Positions 25,226-34,258 of a DNA stretch of 64,000 nucleotides are shown here, one piece after another. Under the pieces are notes generated by a model. That model was not told where the DNA came from. It did no database searches and was given only the letters and a program-made list of their open reading frames with translations. Origin of the DNA: Candidatus Melainabacteria bacterium (GTDB lineage: Bacteria > Cyanobacteriota > Vampirovibrionia > Obscuribacterales > Obscuribacteraceae); contig PLXC01000059.1 of NCBI GenBank assembly GCA_003151275.1, forward strand, positions 62,001-126,000. Direction: 5' to 3'. The stretch's first letter is position 1, and every line of letters starts with the position of its first letter. The translations under genes and the position numbers were made by a program.

Positions 25226-25386
25226 AGGAAACCCAATACTCCTGGTCCGAACGAGAGAAATAGAACAAATTTCTTCAAAGCACCTTTAGCAAAAACGCGA
25301 AATTTTTCCCGGTTGCTCTCACGTGTCTCCTCGTTCTCATTGGCTGAGGTTGCGCCGTCATCAGTTGTCGTATCAAAATCTTGCAT
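25195..25386 (-). CDS. Small single-span membrane protein upstream of acyltransferases
   Basis: 63 residues from ATG 25386. An acidic N-terminal half (DTTTDDGATSANENEETRES) is followed by a basic patch and one hydrophobic helix (FVLFLSFGPGVLGFLWLLG) with a short basic tail. Its stop lies 31 bases inside the acyltransferase gene, suggesting coupled translation and perhaps a membrane anchor for that enzyme. No family is recognised. Confidence 0.6.
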   Translation of the reverse strand: MQDFDTTTDDGATSANENEETRESNREKFRVFAKGALKKFVLFLSFGPGVLGFLWLLGRILKR

Positions 25387-25576
25387 GCTGACTCTTCCTT
25401 GTCGGGGAACAGGACCTATTTGTATATAGAATGCACAGTATAAGTTGAAAGGGAGTTCGCTAGCCAGCAGCTTGAAAGCTCTCCTTAAGAAACATTTACT
25501 GTTACTGCAGCCAACCAATCGCCAACCAGAGCTGGTGCGATAATAAGCGAATCATTCATCTTCGTGGAGTACACAC

Positions 25577-25897
25577 ATGCAGCCTGACCTGAACAAAATG
25601 ATGCAAGAAATGCAAAAGGCACAGCAAGGAATGCTGAAGGTTCAACAAGAACTTGCCCAGGCCACTGTTGAAGGCTCTTCCGGTGGCGGTGCCGTGATTG
25701 TCACATGCAGCGGCGCGATGGAATTTAAAAGCGTAAAAATCAAACCCGAAGCGGTTGACCCAAGCGACGTTGAAACACTCGAAGACCTTGTCCTCATGGC
25801 GATTAAGGATGCATGTGTGAAAGCGCAAGAGCTTGGCGAACAAAAAATGAAGCCAGCCCTTGGCAATATCAAAATGCCGCCTGGTCTTGGATTTTAG
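25577..25897 (+). CDS. ybaB: YbaB/EbfC nucleoid-associated protein
   Basis: 106 residues from ATG 25577. The N-terminal DLNKMMQEMQKAQQGMLKVQ helix, the central GGGAVIVTCSGAMEFKSVKI and the C-terminal region rich in Met/Lys are family hallmarks. The protein dimerises and binds DNA. It lies 72 bases before recR, the usual partner gene; dnaX, which often precedes the pair, is here ~21 kb away. Confidence 0.93.
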   Translation: MQPDLNKMMQEMQKAQQGMLKVQQELAQATVEGSSGGGAVIVTCSGAMEFKSVKIKPEAVDPSDVETLEDLVLMAIKDACVKAQELGEQKMKPALGNIKMPPGLGF

Positions 25898-25969
25898 GCT
25901 TAGCAGCTTGGTTTCCTGAGCCAATTTCAGCTAAACTACGAATCAGAGAGACTAGTTGACTGGATTGCG

Positions 25970-26566
25970 ATGTTTTTCACACCACCGCTGGCAAAGCTAA
26001 TTGAGGAATTCCAAAAATTTCCCGGCGTTGGACCGAAATCGGCACAACGGATGGCTTTCTATGTCCTCAACATGAGCCACGATTCGGTTCAGAAGCTGGC
26101 TTTTGCGATCGTCGACGCTAAAGACAAGGTGCGCAACTGTAGCAAATGCTTTCATTTGTCGTCCATTGATCCTTGTGAAATTTGCACGAGCGACAAAAGA
26201 GATCGGTCAAAAATTTGCGTTGTTGCCGAATCGCGAGATGTGATTGCCTTGGAAAGAACGCGTGAGTTTAAAGGAAGCTATCACGTCCTGACCGGATTGA
26301 TTTCACCGCTGGACGGCAAAGGTCCAGAACAGCTGAGCATCCGCGAATTGCTCAACCGGGTTCACGACGACGAAGCGGAGGAAGTTATACTGGCTATTAA
26401 TCCCACCATTGAAGGAGATGCGACAGTTCTCTATTTGAATCATCTGCTCAAGCCATTGGGAGCAAAGATCACTAGAATTGCGTTTGGATTGCCCGTGGGA
26501 GCCGATCTGGAATATGCAGATGACTCAACCCTATCCAAAGCGATGGAAGGACGCCGAGAAGTTTAG
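25970..26566 (+). CDS. recR: Recombination protein RecR
   Basis: 198 residues, the standard length. The helix-hairpin-helix [16 protein letters not shown] is followed by a four-Cys zinc finger ([18 protein letters not shown]) and a Toprim domain ([16 protein letters not shown], with the [16 protein letters not shown] block). RecR loads RecA at gapped DNA with RecF and RecO. Start ATG 25970. Confidence 0.97.
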   Translation: MFFTPPLAKLIEEFQKFPGVGPKSAQRMAFYVLNMSHDSVQKLAFAIVDAKDKVRNCSKCFHLSSIDPCEICTSDKRDRSKICVVAESRDVIALERTREFKGSYHVLTGLISPLDGKGPEQLSIRELLNRVHDDEAEEVILAINPTIEGDATVLYLNHLLKPLGAKITRIAFGLPVGADLEYADDSTLSKAMEGRREV

Positions 26567-26593
26567 AGCACCAAATCTAATACCAGGCTAAAA

Positions 26594-27307
26594 GTGTTAT
26601 CCGTATACCGATTTAAAACTCCACCAAGTCAGTGCCAGTATCTGGCCGATCGCAATTGGCAGCTCGAGTATGAAATCGTGGCGATGTTATCGGCCAAAGA
26701 ATACGAACAGAAAATCAATCAAGGCTGGAGAAAATTCGGCTCAGCTCTTTTCCGACCACAGTGCCAAACCTGTACGGCATGCGAGTCTTTGCGAGTGCTG
26801 GTGAGCGAGTTCAAACCAAACAGAAATCAGCGCCGAGTCACGAAAGCAAATCTTGATACGGAACTGAGAATTGCCGTTCCTTCGGTGACAAAGGAAAAGG
26901 TGGCTCTATATATCCGCCACCACGAACATCATACGGAAACCAGAGGCTGGCCGAGACGGGAAAACTCACCTTCTGCCACCATTTCTTCCATGATCAAAAA
27001 TCCCTTTCCGATGCAAGAGTGGCAATACTATCGAGATGGAAAGTTAATTGCCATAAGCTACATAGATCCATTGCCAATGGGATTTTCGGGCGTCTACTTT
27101 TATTATGATCCAGATTACCGCCATCTCTCTCCAGGCACATGGATAGTTCTTTCCATGCTTGAGCAAGCAAAGCTGGCTGAGAAGCCTTACGTTTACCTGG
27201 GCTATTACGTGCAAAATTGCGGCTCGATGGAATATAAGGCGCGCTTTGATCCGCACGAAATTCTAACGCCTAGTGGAGACTGGGTGCCGCACGAAAGTAA
27301 AGAGTAA
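26594..27307 (+). CDS. bpt: Aspartate/glutamate leucyltransferase (Bpt/Ate1 family)
   Basis: 237 residues from GTG 26594. The N-terminal Cys cluster (CQTCTACESLRVLV) and RNQRRVTKAN, then GVYFYYDPDYRHLSPGTW and YVYLGYYVQNCGSMEYKARF, are the signature blocks of the ATE domains. These enzymes add Leu (bacterial Bpt) or Arg to N-terminal Asp/Glu and mark proteins for ClpAP degradation by the N-end rule. It lies 27 bases after recR and its end nearly touches the convergent dxs gene. Confidence 0.92.
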   Translation: MLSVYRFKTPPSQCQYLADRNWQLEYEIVAMLSAKEYEQKINQGWRKFGSALFRPQCQTCTACESLRVLVSEFKPNRNQRRVTKANLDTELRIAVPSVTKEKVALYIRHHEHHTETRGWPRRENSPSATISSMIKNPFPMQEWQYYRDGKLIAISYIDPLPMGFSGVYFYYDPDYRHLSPGTWIVLSMLEQAKLAEKPYVYLGYYVQNCGSMEYKARFDPHEILTPSGDWVPHESKE

Positions 27308-27312
27308 GGAAG

Positions 27313-29289
27313 TTAGGCGCGCGAGAAATCCAGAACGAACTTAGCTACTTTGTCTGGGCTCAATCCATAATCATCTAGTAGGATGCTGCGCGCACCGTGC
27401 TCAACGAATCTGTCCTCAAGAGCAACGACGGCAATATCCGCTTGTTTGACCTGTGGATTTCTGGCTTTGTGTTGAGCCGCCCATTCAAGAATTGCCGCCC
27501 CGAAGCCGCCTGCCATGCAGCCTTCTTCGAGAGTAACTATCTTATTGGCAGTGTTTTCCACAAACGATTTGAGTAACTCCGAGTCCAACGGTTTGGCGGA
27601 ACGAGCACTTACGATGGTGGCATCCACCCCGGTAGCCTGAAGGAGCGGAAGTGACTGCTTAGCCGTTTCAACCATCGCTCCATAAGCTAGGATAACCATT
27701 TGCGGGTGACGATCAGATTTGCTATCGGAGCCCTTCGATCCGCAATGAATAACGTCCCATTTGCTGAAATCTATGATTTCGAATTCGCCAGCTTGATCCG
27801 GTTCAATAGCCTTGTCTCGTGGGAAGCGGATCGCGACTGGACCCTTGGCCTGCTTAACAGCGGTATAAACCATGTTGCGCAGTTCACGAGTATTTCTAGG
27901 CGCTAAAACCTTCAGATTAGGAATGCTGCGCATAAAGGCGATGTCGAAAACACCTTGATGAGTTTCACCATCTTCCACCAAGCCGCCTCGGTCGATCCCG
28001 AAGACAACAGGTAAATTCAGGATCGCCACATCATGAATCACCTGGTCGATCGCTCTTTGCAAGAAAGTTGAATAGATCGACACAACCGGCTTCAATCCGG
28101 CCTTAGCCATACCGCCTGCCATCGTGACAGCGTGTTGTTCGCAAATGGCAACGTCGAAAAAGCGCTCAGGAAACAGCGTGCCAAATTTGACCAGTCCGCT
28201 TCCCTCAGCTGTAGCTGGAGTAATCGCCACCATATTTGGTTCTTGTTCGGCGATCTCAATAAGTGCTTGAGTGAAGATGTCAGAGTAAGTTTTGACTTTT
28301 GGTTTGGCCGCTTGAGACGGTTCGACCTTTTCGCTCAAAGGCGGTTCCAAGCTGAAAGCCGGCACTCCATGAAACTTAATGGCGTCCTTTTCGGCAGGCT
28401 CGTAACCTTTGCCTTTTTGAGTGATGATGTGAATGATCTGCGGAGTGGTCAGATCTTTCACTTTGTTCAGAGCCTCGATCACAGCACTGACATTATGTCC
28501 GTCGATCGGTCCTGAATAATTGACACCAAGTTTCTCAAAAACGATTCCAGGCGTGTCAAACCGCTCCTTAGCTTGCTTCTTCACGGACATGATCATTTCC
28601 CAAACAGCTGGTGTGAGCTGCGCTCTGTCTAACCTGCCTTCAATTTGATCAAGCTTTTCCTTAATGTCTTGGTAAAAAAATGTTTCCTTGATTCGCTTCA
28701 TGTATTGCGAAAAACCGCCCACATTCGCGCTGATTGACATTTCATTATCGTTCAAAATGATCAGCACATTTCTTTGAATGTGACCGAGGTGATTGATCGC
28801 TTCTAGTGCCATCCCACCAGTTAATCCACCATCGCCGATCACCGCAATGACCTTGTGCTTCTGATTGAGGTGATCTCGCGCAATGGCCATGCCGACGGCC
28901 AAAGAGATAGACGTTGAGCTGTGTCCAGCTACGAAAGCATCATGCTCACTTTCGAGAGGGTTGATAAAACCACTCAAGCCTTTGTATTGACGCAAACTTT
29001 TGAACTGATCCCGACGCCCAGTCAGCATTTTGTGCACATAACATTGATGACCCACATCCCAAAGAATAGTGTCTTGAGGTGTTTGAAAAGTTCGGTGCAG
29101 GCCTAAAGTAATCTCGACAATGCCCAGGTTCGATGCTAAGTGTCCACCGGTCTTGGATAAATTGTTGATGACCTCTTGGCGGATCTCTTCTGCCAATGAT
29201 TGCAGTTGATCCTCAGACAATTTTTTCAGTTCTGCAGGACTGAGAATGGCATCGAGAAAAGACGTGGGCGGCTTTGCTAGTGTGTACAT
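27313..29289 (-). CDS. dxs: 1-deoxy-D-xylulose-5-phosphate synthase
   Basis: 658 residues. The thiamine-diphosphate site is visible as GDGGLTGGMALEAINH with NDNEMSIS. The start region carries HLASNLGIVEITLGLH and WDVGHQCYVHKMLTGR. The transketolase pyrimidine domain contains ERFFDVAICEQHAVTMAGG with the catalytic Glu, and GIDRGGLVEDGETHQG follows. It condenses pyruvate and glyceraldehyde 3-phosphate to DXP, the first step of the non-mevalonate isoprenoid route. Start ATG 29289; upstream is a 450-base gap. Confidence 0.97.
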   Translation of the reverse strand: MYTLAKPPTSFLDAILSPAELKKLSEDQLQSLAEEIRQEVINNLSKTGGHLASNLGIVEITLGLHRTFQTPQDTILWDVGHQCYVHKMLTGRRDQFKSLRQYKGLSGFINPLESEHDAFVAGHSSTSISLAVGMAIARDHLNQKHKVIAVIGDGGLTGGMALEAINHLGHIQRNVLIILNDNEMSISANVGGFSQYMKRIKETFFYQDIKEKLDQIEGRLDRAQLTPAVWEMIMSVKKQAKERFDTPGIVFEKLGVNYSGPIDGHNVSAVIEALNKVKDLTTPQIIHIITQKGKGYEPAEKDAIKFHGVPAFSLEPPLSEKVEPSQAAKPKVKTYSDIFTQALIEIAEQEPNMVAITPATAEGSGLVKFGTLFPERFFDVAICEQHAVTMAGGMAKAGLKPVVSIYSTFLQRAIDQVIHDVAILNLPVVFGIDRGGLVEDGETHQGVFDIAFMRSIPNLKVLAPRNTRELRNMVYTAVKQAKGPVAIRFPRDKAIEPDQAGEFEIIDFSKWDVIHCGSKGSDSKSDRHPQMVILAYGAMVETAKQSLPLLQATGVDATIVSARSAKPLDSELLKSFVENTANKIVTLEEGCMAGGFGAAILEWAAQHKARNPQVKQADIAVVALEDRFVEHGARSILLDDYGLSPDKVAKFVLDFSRA

Positions 29290-29540
29290 AGAATGCCGGG
29301 GTTTCCCTTATAAGAGTTGGTTAGAGTAAATAATATCAATCTGGTATTGGCATTAGCTTAATAAATTCAACTATTTTGCTTTCAAAAATTGGGTTTACCG
29401 GTGCAGTTGCTTCTTTCAGCCTATAGAGGTGGCTGCAAAGAGTTTACGCGGGGTTAACGATCTGGTTACTTGAGGCTCAGGGTGAACTGCGTCTCACCGC
29501 TTTATAAAGGAAAATAGGGTTGCTCAACTTCAATTTTAAT

Positions 29541-29604
29541 GGGCGAAAGCGTCTTCCCGCAAAAGCGCAAGACTGCAAACTTTGGTACCAAATGCGGTAC
29601 CGAG
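29541..29604 (+). ncRNA. Candidate structured leader RNA
   Basis: In the 448-base gap between dxs and the receiver gene, two hairpins lie close together. The first is GTCTT-CC-CGC-AAAA-GCG-C-AAGAC (29551-29573) and the second is TTGGTACC (29582-29589) with GGTACCGA (29596-29603), which allows one G-U pair. They are joined by TGCAAACT, an A-rich linker of riboswitch style. The rest of the gap holds no gene. No named class fits, so this is a weak candidate. Confidence 0.25.
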
Positions 29605-29737
29605 GCGCAGATCAAGCGAGGTAGATGACAAATGATCAATTACGAAAAGTTTTGCCGGCAAAACAATCAGTTAAGCGGTCGTCCGTTGTAGACTGAATTA
29701 GGCATGGGGATCCTGTTCGCGAAGAGACCCTCTAATA

Positions 29738-30112
29738 ATGGACACGCCACAAATATTGGTTGTGGATGATCGCTCCGAAATACGATTCTTGCTTCAGGCT
29801 CAGCTGAAGAAGCTAGGACATACTTGTGATGCTGCAGAAGATGGACTGGAAGCGTTTGAGCGCTATGAAAGCCACTATTACCCAATCATCTTTATGGATT
29901 TGGCAATGCCAAGACTCGACGGTCTCAGTGCTACTAAAAAGATCCGGTCGTACGAACAAGAAAACAATAAACAACGAGCGGTAATCATCGCAGTGACAGG
30001 GCAAGGCGAAAGAGCTGAATGTTTATCGGCAGGCATGGACGATTATACGGAGAAGCCAGTCCTTATTGACCAACTGCGAAATCTTCTTGAGCGTTGGTTG
30101 CCCGGGAACTAG
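29738..30112 (+). CDS. Single-domain response regulator (CheY-like)
   Basis: 124 residues and only one receiver domain: VVDDRSEIRFLLQAQLKKLG at the start, the phospho-acceptor Asp in IIFMDLAMPRLDG, Thr in IAVTGQGERAECL and Lys in DYTEKPV. There is no output domain, so it passes a phosphoryl signal to a partner or binds a target directly, as CheY or Spo0F do. There is no kinase gene next to it. The sequence most resembles receivers of hybrid kinases. Confidence 0.88.
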   Translation: MDTPQILVVDDRSEIRFLLQAQLKKLGHTCDAAEDGLEAFERYESHYYPIIFMDLAMPRLDGLSATKKIRSYEQENNKQRAVIIAVTGQGERAECLSAGMDDYTEKPVLIDQLRNLLERWLPGN

Positions 30113-30170
30113 ACCCGAATCCGGAGAATAGAAAAGCTTGCCTTAGACGCTTCGGTAGCATCCGTCCGCC

Positions 30171-30431
30171 CTACCAAACATCTTCTTCATGCCGGAGGAA
30201 GTGTGTGACGATTCCACCAACAATGCAGATAGCGCCGGCGACCAGCATAAACATACTTGTAATGTTCGTGATGGCGACTTCGGCATCGGGCATGCCGTTT
30301 TTCAATAGCATCGCTACACCTATAAAGATGACACCTAGAAGTACAACTGAAGCCGGCAACCATTTTTTCATGGCGATGTGATCATTATTAGCACTCGTCT
30401 GACCTTCTCTTACTGTAACAGCTGTTTCCAC
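30171..30431 (-). CDS. Small two-helix membrane protein
   Basis: 86 residues from ATG 30431; an ATG at residue 21 is an alternative start. Two hydrophobic helices are seen (WLPASVVLLGVIFIGVAMLL and MFMLVAGAICIVGGIVTHF) with a short charged tail. No family recognised. It converges with the receiver gene and is solitary. Confidence 0.6.
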   Translation of the reverse strand: METAVTVREGQTSANNDHIAMKKWLPASVVLLGVIFIGVAMLLKNGMPDAEVAITNITSMFMLVAGAICIVGGIVTHFLRHEEDVW

Positions 30432-30554
30432 ATAGTGTTACGAGCCCAGAACTAAGCTGGCGCTGCTTCAATGTGACAAGCAGGCGCCCAGACGGTTATA
30501 TAATTAGGCACGTGGTACGTTGGATGTGTGCTGATTCACTAGAAGGAGTTATGA

Positions 30555-31334
30555 ATGGCTCGTAAATTCGTTGAAAAGGGGTTGCTTGCGTTCATGTGCA
30601 GTTTTGGTATCATGACGCCGCCTTCAATCGCGGCAACCGCCCCGGTTAGCAATCCCACATCGCCTGTAACCGGCACAGCTACAAGTCCTGCGGCCAGCAC
30701 TACGTCTACAACGACGACCGTTACTCCGTCTTCTTCAACCAGTACAAGCTCCACAACATCGGTTACAACGCCACCTCCTGTTACACCCACGACAGCGGTC
30801 CCGCCAGCAAGCGCTCCCGTTGTAAACCCGACGGCAACCTCAGCGGCAGCAACTGCGGTTCCCGTCAGCACTACAACCACTACACAAAGCTCGGCAGCGC
30901 CGGTTACAACCTCCAGTAAAGACTCGAAGACTGGACCAGCAGAGAACTTCGGCTTGTCGCTTCCCAATGCCTGCCACTCCGAGTCTGTGATCATCGCCGA
31001 ATATCTGGGATATGAGAAAAATTCTGATATCCGCTGGAATCAGCCAGCCCGAGCCGAATATAAAATCATCAAAATTCTAAAGGGACCGCCCTTAAATCGT
31101 CGTCTGCCGATCAAATACGAGTTTCACGATCATTCAAATCCGCCTACACCCCCTAATTGGAAATTCAACGAAAAAGATATGCCTGAAAAGGGCAGTCGTT
31201 GGTTGATCTTCATAGACCATTCAGTGCCTCATAATGGACAGTTCGAGACCTACGAAGGCATTTATGGTCGGCAACAAGAGAGCGAAGATAACTTGAACAA
31301 GGTGTACTCGCTCCTCGAAACCCATGGCGAATAG
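30555..31334 (+). CDS. Exported protein with Thr/Ser/Pro-rich linker
   Basis: 259 residues from ATG 30555, with AAGGAG just upstream. A signal peptide (KGLLAFMCSFGIMTPPSIAA) is followed by ~90 residues of low-complexity Thr/Pro/Ser/Ala. The C-terminal ~130-residue domain (ACHSESVIIAEYLGYEKN, YKIIKILKGPPLNRRLPIKY, GSRWLIFIDHSVPHNGQFET) resembles the small beta domains of exported proteins. The linker looks like a cell-wall or envelope spacer. I do not recognise the domain. Confidence 0.7.
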   Translation: MARKFVEKGLLAFMCSFGIMTPPSIAATAPVSNPTSPVTGTATSPAASTTSTTTTVTPSSSTSTSSTTSVTTPPPVTPTTAVPPASAPVVNPTATSAAATAVPVSTTTTTQSSAAPVTTSSKDSKTGPAENFGLSLPNACHSESVIIAEYLGYEKNSDIRWNQPARAEYKIIKILKGPPLNRRLPIKYEFHDHSNPPTPPNWKFNEKDMPEKGSRWLIFIDHSVPHNGQFETYEGIYGRQQESEDNLNKVYSLLETHGE

Positions 31335-31347
31335 CGAATCTATAGTT

Positions 31348-31535
31348 TATCGCTCCGTCGCCTTCAGTTCCTTTCGGCTGGGCAGCTTCGCGGAGTCGGG
31401 CAGCTTCGCTGCAGCAGCCGAGCAGCTTGCTGCATAGGCGCTCCTAGGATAGACCCCACTAGTGTGCATAAGCCACCCTAGGGCGGCTCCTCCGCTCAGA
31501 CCCGCTCGCTGCGCACGTCATGCCGCGCTTCGCTC
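31348..31535 (+). repeat. Dispersed 160-190 bp repeat, copy A
   Basis: The same sequence occurs in reverse orientation at 52502-52660. The best-kept blocks are CAGCTTCGCGGAGTCGGGCA, TAGACCCCACTAGTGTGCAT and AGCCACCCTAGGGCG. Copy A has ~35 extra bases between the first and second block. It lies after the exported-protein gene, and a palindrome copy stands ~68 bases beyond its end. It has no reading frame and no transposase. The gap 31335-31859 holds nothing else that I can identify. Confidence 0.85.
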
Positions 31536-31602
31536 TCTACAACTTCGTTACCGTTTTATATGTGCCTGTCTGCGCGCTTATCCAAGCAATTTCCTTTTCT
31601 AG

Positions 31603-31629
31603 AATTTTTACCGATATCGGTAAAAATTT
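31603..31629. repeat. Interspersed palindrome, copy 4
   Basis: A perfect 27-bp inverted repeat except the middle, core ACCGATATCGGT at 31610-31621 with AATTTTT and AAAAATTT flanks. It lies between two plus-strand genes and just beyond dispersed repeat copy A. Confidence 0.9.
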
Positions 31630-31859
31630 AGGCGGCCATCGGCTTGACGCCGGAGCGCGGCAAAACCAGGCTCTTAAGGCGTGGACAGGTATTAAAAACG
31701 ACGAATGTACTTAATGACAATGGGCTGTAAGCTTTCCTAATTGGATTCTTGGAGCGTTCGAACCAACTGGTAACACCGCTTAAACAGCCAGATTTAGATG
31801 CAGCGAAAAGCACGTCCTCCACAAGAGAAGCGGCTTCGACCGAGCACGGACTGCTGACA

Positions 31860-32984
31860 ATGAGTTTCTCGAAGACTAGAGTGGATGCATCCAAGCCCCG
31901 GCGCGCACTTAGTCCACCTTGGCGGGCCGGTGAAGCGGTCAGCGCAGCTATCGCCTCGTTGATCATTTTCGTAGCCGTATTGGCTGCTACGACAGGCTTT
32001 TTCTTTCGCTGGAAGCAGTCGTCGACCCTGAACAGTATGCCTCTCGCTTCGCGCGATTGCATCGAAAAAATTGACACATTTCTACAAACTGCTGCAGATC
32101 CAGATTGCCTATTGTTGGGATCGTCCGTCTTTCTTGTGCCAGCCGTTTACTGCGAGGAGCATAGACTCGGTCGGTCACTTAAGGCTCGCGAAGCTGACTT
32201 CGAGTTGACCAAGAAACTGCTGCACTATGACAGCGCGCCCGAACTCGAACGCCAGCTCAGTGTGCACTTGCAAAAGCCAGTCAGCGTACACAGCTTAGCA
32301 GTTGCAGGATCCAATGTTTCCGATTACTTGATTGAAATCGAAGCACTGCAAAAGGCTGGTCGCAAGCCCAAACTCATCGTTTGTGGATTGGGTGTGCGGG
32401 ATTTTGTACAGTCCTTTTGGCATATGGATGCAAGTAATAACCCCGCCTACAAATTGTTGAAGCCCGGCGCTCAGAAGGCGCCGAAGCTCGACGACCAGAT
32501 GTTGAATGATTTGCGGGAAGAATGCCTGACCTCTATCTTTAGACAGCCACGCCTTCTAATTGCAACAACACAGGCGAGTCTCACGAACAATTCACCTGTT
32601 CTCGTGCTGCCCAAAACAGACGAACAGATGGCTGCCAAAATGATGCAAACTCTGAATGAATTGCCCAAGCATGCGGCTTTCATTGACGGACAGATAAGCG
32701 CTTACAAGGAACTCTTACGCTTTTGCCATGCACATTCCATTCCATTTATGATCGTCGAAGTGCCAAAACGCACTGGCTGGGCAGGTGTTATCGATGATGA
32801 GACTGTGCAAAAGATTGAAACAACAATCAAGGCTGAGTGTAAAACTCAAAGCATTCCGTACTATAACGTGGGGCGCGGATTTAGCGCGTCCGATTTTGTT
32901 GACGACATTCATCCAAACGAAACGGGCGGAATTAAGCTCTTCGACAAAATGGCAACGGCTATTGTTGACGCGGGTGCTCTCTAA
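31860..32984 (+). CDS. SGNH-hydrolase-like membrane-anchored protein (distant relative of the 58.8-62.9 kb paralogues)
   Basis: 374 residues from ATG 31860; a TTG at 31749 would add 37 residues. One membrane helix (ASLIIFVAVLAATTGFFF) near the N-terminus is followed by CLLLGSSVFLVPA (block I, with Ser), LIVCGLGVRDFV, PFMIVEVPKRTGW and a C-terminal DDIHPNETGGIKLFDK with the Asp-x2-His pair of block V. The same order of blocks is seen in the three coupled genes at 58.8-62.9 kb. It is probably an extracytoplasmic esterase/acetyltransferase-type protein. The next gene overlaps its end. Confidence 0.65.
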   Translation: MSFSKTRVDASKPRRALSPPWRAGEAVSAAIASLIIFVAVLAATTGFFFRWKQSSTLNSMPLASRDCIEKIDTFLQTAADPDCLLLGSSVFLVPAVYCEEHRLGRSLKAREADFELTKKLLHYDSAPELERQLSVHLQKPVSVHSLAVAGSNVSDYLIEIEALQKAGRKPKLIVCGLGVRDFVQSFWHMDASNNPAYKLLKPGAQKAPKLDDQMLNDLREECLTSIFRQPRLLIATTQASLTNNSPVLVLPKTDEQMAAKMMQTLNELPKHAAFIDGQISAYKELLRFCHAHSIPFMIVEVPKRTGWAGVIDDETVQKIETTIKAECKTQSIPYYNVGRGFSASDFVDDIHPNETGGIKLFDKMATAIVDAGAL

Positions 32985-34254
32985 TATTGTGCGACTGGCA
33001 TTCACAATTGTATTAATCGTCCATCTAATGCATCTCATGGTTGCATCGCCAGCGGCCCAATCGGCAGACGTCGCTCGACCAGTCTCCGCTCCTGCGCCAG
33101 TGGGGACAAGCCAGTCGCCGTCTGATAGATCGGTGAGCCAAGCCGCCGCTGCCGCCATTCGAGCCACTGCAGTTTCCCCGAGTACCACGCAGATCCAGCA
33201 AATGGAAAGGGATGCCTTTTCACACGCATTTGCCAGTGATACCGATGAACAGAGAATTTGTCGACTGGAACATTTTGTCTTCGGCAAACAATTTGTTGGC
33301 AATCTTTCAACTCGTTATACGAAACTGCGAAAAGCATTAGCACCTAAAGAGCCACCAATCGAAACTCCATCAACAAATGGCTCTGATAGTCAACTGACGC
33401 CACCGACAACAACGTCCTCTCCGCCGCCGCAACCGACTTCAACGCATACAAGTTTGATCGACATCATGAATCGTGGAATCGACAACTACAATCGACATCG
33501 TTACCAAAATGCCGAGGATGACTTTGAAGAGTGTTGCGCGATGGCTCCTGGAATGTCGCGATGTTACTCGTATCTGGCCATAACAAAAATGCAGTTGAAT
33601 TTACGGCAGGCGGCGATTGATGCTTTCCGCACGTCAAACATGCTTGATCCATTTGGGACGTACGGTCGTTACGCCAGAGCCTGCCTGATAGTGCTTGCTG
33701 GCGATGAAGCGATGAGGAAAAGATCGCCCACCGATTCACAAAAAGTATTAGACATAGCGATGAGTCAAATTGACAAACAATCTTCCGAAAATATTTCGCG
33801 TCATAGACAAGAAGGAAATGAAATTGCGAACTCTCGTCTTATCTATCGACCCGACTTTTCGTACGTTGATGCCAGGGTACAATCAAATAGTGCAAGAACT
33901 GAGGGAGCGTTGCGAGCTGCCCATACAGCCGAGTCAGCGAATAATCTCAAGCACATCCTTGCTGTGAAAAAGATGCCCGGAGATGCAAACCTGCGAGCAT
34001 GGGGAACTACATTGACGACAAGATATTATGGCAATGAAACGTACTTGTCTGCGCCTTATTACATTCCCCGCGAAAGACCGATGGAACTCAAGGCAATTGT
34101 CCAGTCCCTCCAATCATCGCAGCGAGCTAGCAAGCACTTACAGGCGTCTCCTCCCAACCACCACGCGCATAGCAAGAACGCACACGTTACGAACGCTCCT
34201 GGTCACTCAGCGCCACATTCGCACCACGCACATTCGAAAACGAAGAGAGGTTAG
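32974..34254 (+). CDS. Exported TPR-like protein
   Basis: About 426 residues from GTG 32974, overlapping the preceding gene by 11 bases (GTG 32989 is also possible). A signal-type helix (RLAFTIVLIVHLMHLMVA) is followed by a Ser/Thr/Pro/Ala-rich linker. A TPR pair stands in the middle (NRGIDNYNRHRYQNAEDDFE, YLAITKMQLNLRQAAIDAF). The C-terminus is His/Ala/Ser-rich. It likely acts in the periplasm or envelope. It is the middle gene of a three-gene operon (31860, 32974, 34259). Confidence 0.65.
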   Translation: MLSNIVRLAFTIVLIVHLMHLMVASPAAQSADVARPVSAPAPVGTSQSPSDRSVSQAAAAAIRATAVSPSTTQIQQMERDAFSHAFASDTDEQRICRLEHFVFGKQFVGNLSTRYTKLRKALAPKEPPIETPSTNGSDSQLTPPTTTSSPPPQPTSTHTSLIDIMNRGIDNYNRHRYQNAEDDFEECCAMAPGMSRCYSYLAITKMQLNLRQAAIDAFRTSNMLDPFGTYGRYARACLIVLAGDEAMRKRSPTDSQKVLDIAMSQIDKQSSENISRHRQEGNEIANSRLIYRPDFSYVDARVQSNSARTEGALRAAHTAESANNLKHILAVKKMPGDANLRAWGTTLTTRYYGNETYLSAPYYIPRERPMELKAIVQSLQSSQRASKHLQASPPNHHAHSKNAHVTNAPGHSAPHSHHAHSKTKRG

Positions 34255-34258
34255 TTAG

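Noticed and set aside
29541..29604. Cyclic-di-GMP (GEMM) riboswitch
   Set aside because: Some local similarity (GGTACCGAGG, CGCAAAAGCG) but the expected order of conserved elements is missing.
31749..31859. Upstream TTG extension of the SGNH-like protein at 31860
   Set aside because: Polar leader of low complexity without ribosome site; kept only as an alternative start.
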